24,634 nucleotides of DNA from MADRE2 sp964397015 (GTDB lineage: Bacteria > Desulfobacterota > Desulfobacteria > Desulfobacterales > Desulfobacteraceae). The translations under genes were made by a program, and so were the position numbers. Location: assembly GCA_964397015.1 (NCBI GenBank), contig CAYNHL010000046.1, positions 1-24,634 on the forward strand, written 5' to 3'. Under the pieces are notes generated by a model. It worked only from the letters and a program-made list of their open reading frames with translations. It was not told the DNA's origin and did not search any database. Of the stretch, positions 23,715 through 24,634 are shown piece after piece (positions within the stretch are counted from its first letter, which is position 1; every line of letters starts with the position of its first letter).

Positions 23715-24634
23715 ATGAATGGGTCTGTAAAGGATAAAATCATTACGAATCGAGGGGGGTGGACAGGTAGAATTTTGAAGGTCGAACTTTCCTCCGGCAC
23801 CATCACACAAATCGACACTGATTTGTATGCCAGGGATTTTCTNNNNNNNNNNCGGTATTGCCACACGTCTTTACTGGGAACTGGTTCCTGCAAAAATTTC
23901 AGCACTGGATCCTGAAAATCACCTGATTTTTATGACAGGTCCGCTGACGGCGACCGGCGTCCAGGGTGCTTCACGGTTTGAAGTCGCCGGGAAATCACCC
24001 ATGCTCATGCCTGAAGGGTTCTGTTATGGCAATATGGGCGGGTTCTGGGGCGCGGCCCTGAAAAGAGCGGGATATGACGGGCTTGTAATTTCAGGCAAGG
24101 CAGATCATCCGGTGTGCCTGGTTGTACAAAATGATAAAATCGACATAGAAGATGCACGGGATATCCACCTGTACGGGGTCTCTTCGACAGCGTCCTGTCT
24201 TAAGGAAAAATATGGGGATACCATCCACTTTATTACAACTGGCCCCGCCGGAATGAATCAATGCCGGACCGCGAATTTAATGACAGATAATGAAGGAAGT
24301 GCAACAGGCGGGTTCGGGGCTGTCCTGGGTTCAAAAAATTTGAAAGCAATCGCTGTTACCGGCAGCAATTCACCATCAGTACATGACCCTGCCGCCCTTA
24401 AGGAACTGAACCGCAGAACCATTGAACTGAACAAACGGGATATCTCTTTTAATCCGTTTCCACCGGACCAGGTCTCACGTAAGGGAAAAGCATCCTGTTT
24501 TCAGTGCGGACTTGACTGTGCTATCCGGTCACGATACAGCGTTGAAGGCGGCAGTGATGTCGTACGCAAATGCCAGGGCATGTTTGTTTATCTCCCGTAT
24601 GTTATGGCGCGTCCGGGGGAACCGGCTAAAACAG
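23715..24634 (+). CDS. Aldehyde:ferredoxin oxidoreductase family, tungsten-type (partial, broken by N gap)
   Basis: The N-terminal part of an AOR-family enzyme, which oxidises an aldehyde to the acid with a tungsto- or molybdopterin cofactor and passes electrons through a [4Fe-4S] cluster. It opens GGWTGRILKVELSSG. After the N run it continues GIATRLYWELVPAKI, FMTGPLTATGVQG, MGGFWGAALKRAGYDG and TGPAGMNQC. The cysteine motif CFQCGLDC at about 261-268 fits CxxCxxxC of the family cluster. The start is ATG 23715, with GGGAGGA six bases upstream; an in-frame ATG at 23676 lacks such a site. The frames before and after the ten N differ by one base, which 9 rather than 10 missing bases would repair, so this is an assembly gap and not a real frameshift. 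The gene leaves the window at the right edge. BamB-type relatives cannot be excluded. Confidence 0.88.
23843..23852. other. Assembly gap (ten N) inside the oxidoreductase gene
   Basis: Ten N in a row interrupt the gene just at the expected LGGRG motif near residue 43. Restoring that motif needs nine bases, so the N count is probably a placeholder or off by one. Confidence 0.95.

Noticed and set aside
1..24634. CRISPR arrays, tRNA or rRNA genes, insertion sequences, phage or toxin-antitoxin modules
   Set aside because: No direct-repeat/spacer pattern, tRNA-like cloverleaf, transposase motif or phage gene was seen on either strand.

Overview
The window looks like chromosomal DNA of an anaerobic deltaproteobacterium, probably a Desulfobacterota sulfate reducer. 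The pointers are a tungsten-type aldehyde:ferredoxin oxidoreductase, a chemoreceptor with a c-type heme motif, a protein resembling DUF6178, and a high density of phosphorelay proteins with fused receiver domains. This assignment is an inference from gene content; no rRNA or marker gene is present. A run of ten N at 23843-23852 shows that it is a draft assembly.

Layout. (1) 1-1147 (-): an alpha/beta-hydrolase (lipase/esterase) cut by the left edge. (2) 1336-7301 (+): a tightly packed five-gene run of GT4 glycosyltransferase, RdgB/HAM1 nucleotide pyrophosphatase, nitroreductase-fold protein, radical SAM protein with TPR tail, and a DUF6178-like protein; the last three genes overlap at their ends. 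(3) 7348-12747 (-): a compact chemosensory operon transcribed MCP, CheW, CheA, CheY. The MCP carries a periplasmic CxxCH heme-attachment motif and there is no CheR, CheB or CheD here. (4) 12936-14962 (+): a 4'-phosphopantetheinyl transferase and a membrane-anchored serine hydrolase of the beta-lactamase class C fold. The divergent spacer in front of them contains a nested inverted repeat. (5) 14959-20331 (-): five signalling genes in a row: REC-PAS-kinase-REC, stand-alone REC, REC-kinase, membrane histidine kinase, OmpR-type regulator. (6) 20470-23475 (-): a 1001-residue protein I cannot assign to a described family, with a degenerate PHP-like metal site near its N-terminus and hydrophobic segments in its C-terminal third. 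(7) 23715-24634 (+): the first part of an aldehyde:ferredoxin oxidoreductase, interrupted by the N run and leaving the window at the right edge.

How the parts may work together. The chemosensory block looks like a complete signal path from a heme-bearing receptor through CheW/CheA to a single-domain CheY, likely for redox or gas sensing. The five-gene kinase block looks like a branched phosphorelay: two kinases have closely similar N-terminal receiver domains, a free receiver lies between them, and a classical kinase/regulator pair sits at the end and provides the only DNA-binding output. The PHP-like protein and the oxidoreductase diverge from a 239-base spacer that holds a good sigma70-type promoter, a 6+6 palindrome overlapping its -10 box, and a potentially structured leader.

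The most unusual items are the PHP-like membrane protein, the heme chemoreceptor operon, the collagen-like tandem repeat in CheA, and the nested inverted repeat between the MCP and the phosphopantetheinyl transferase.
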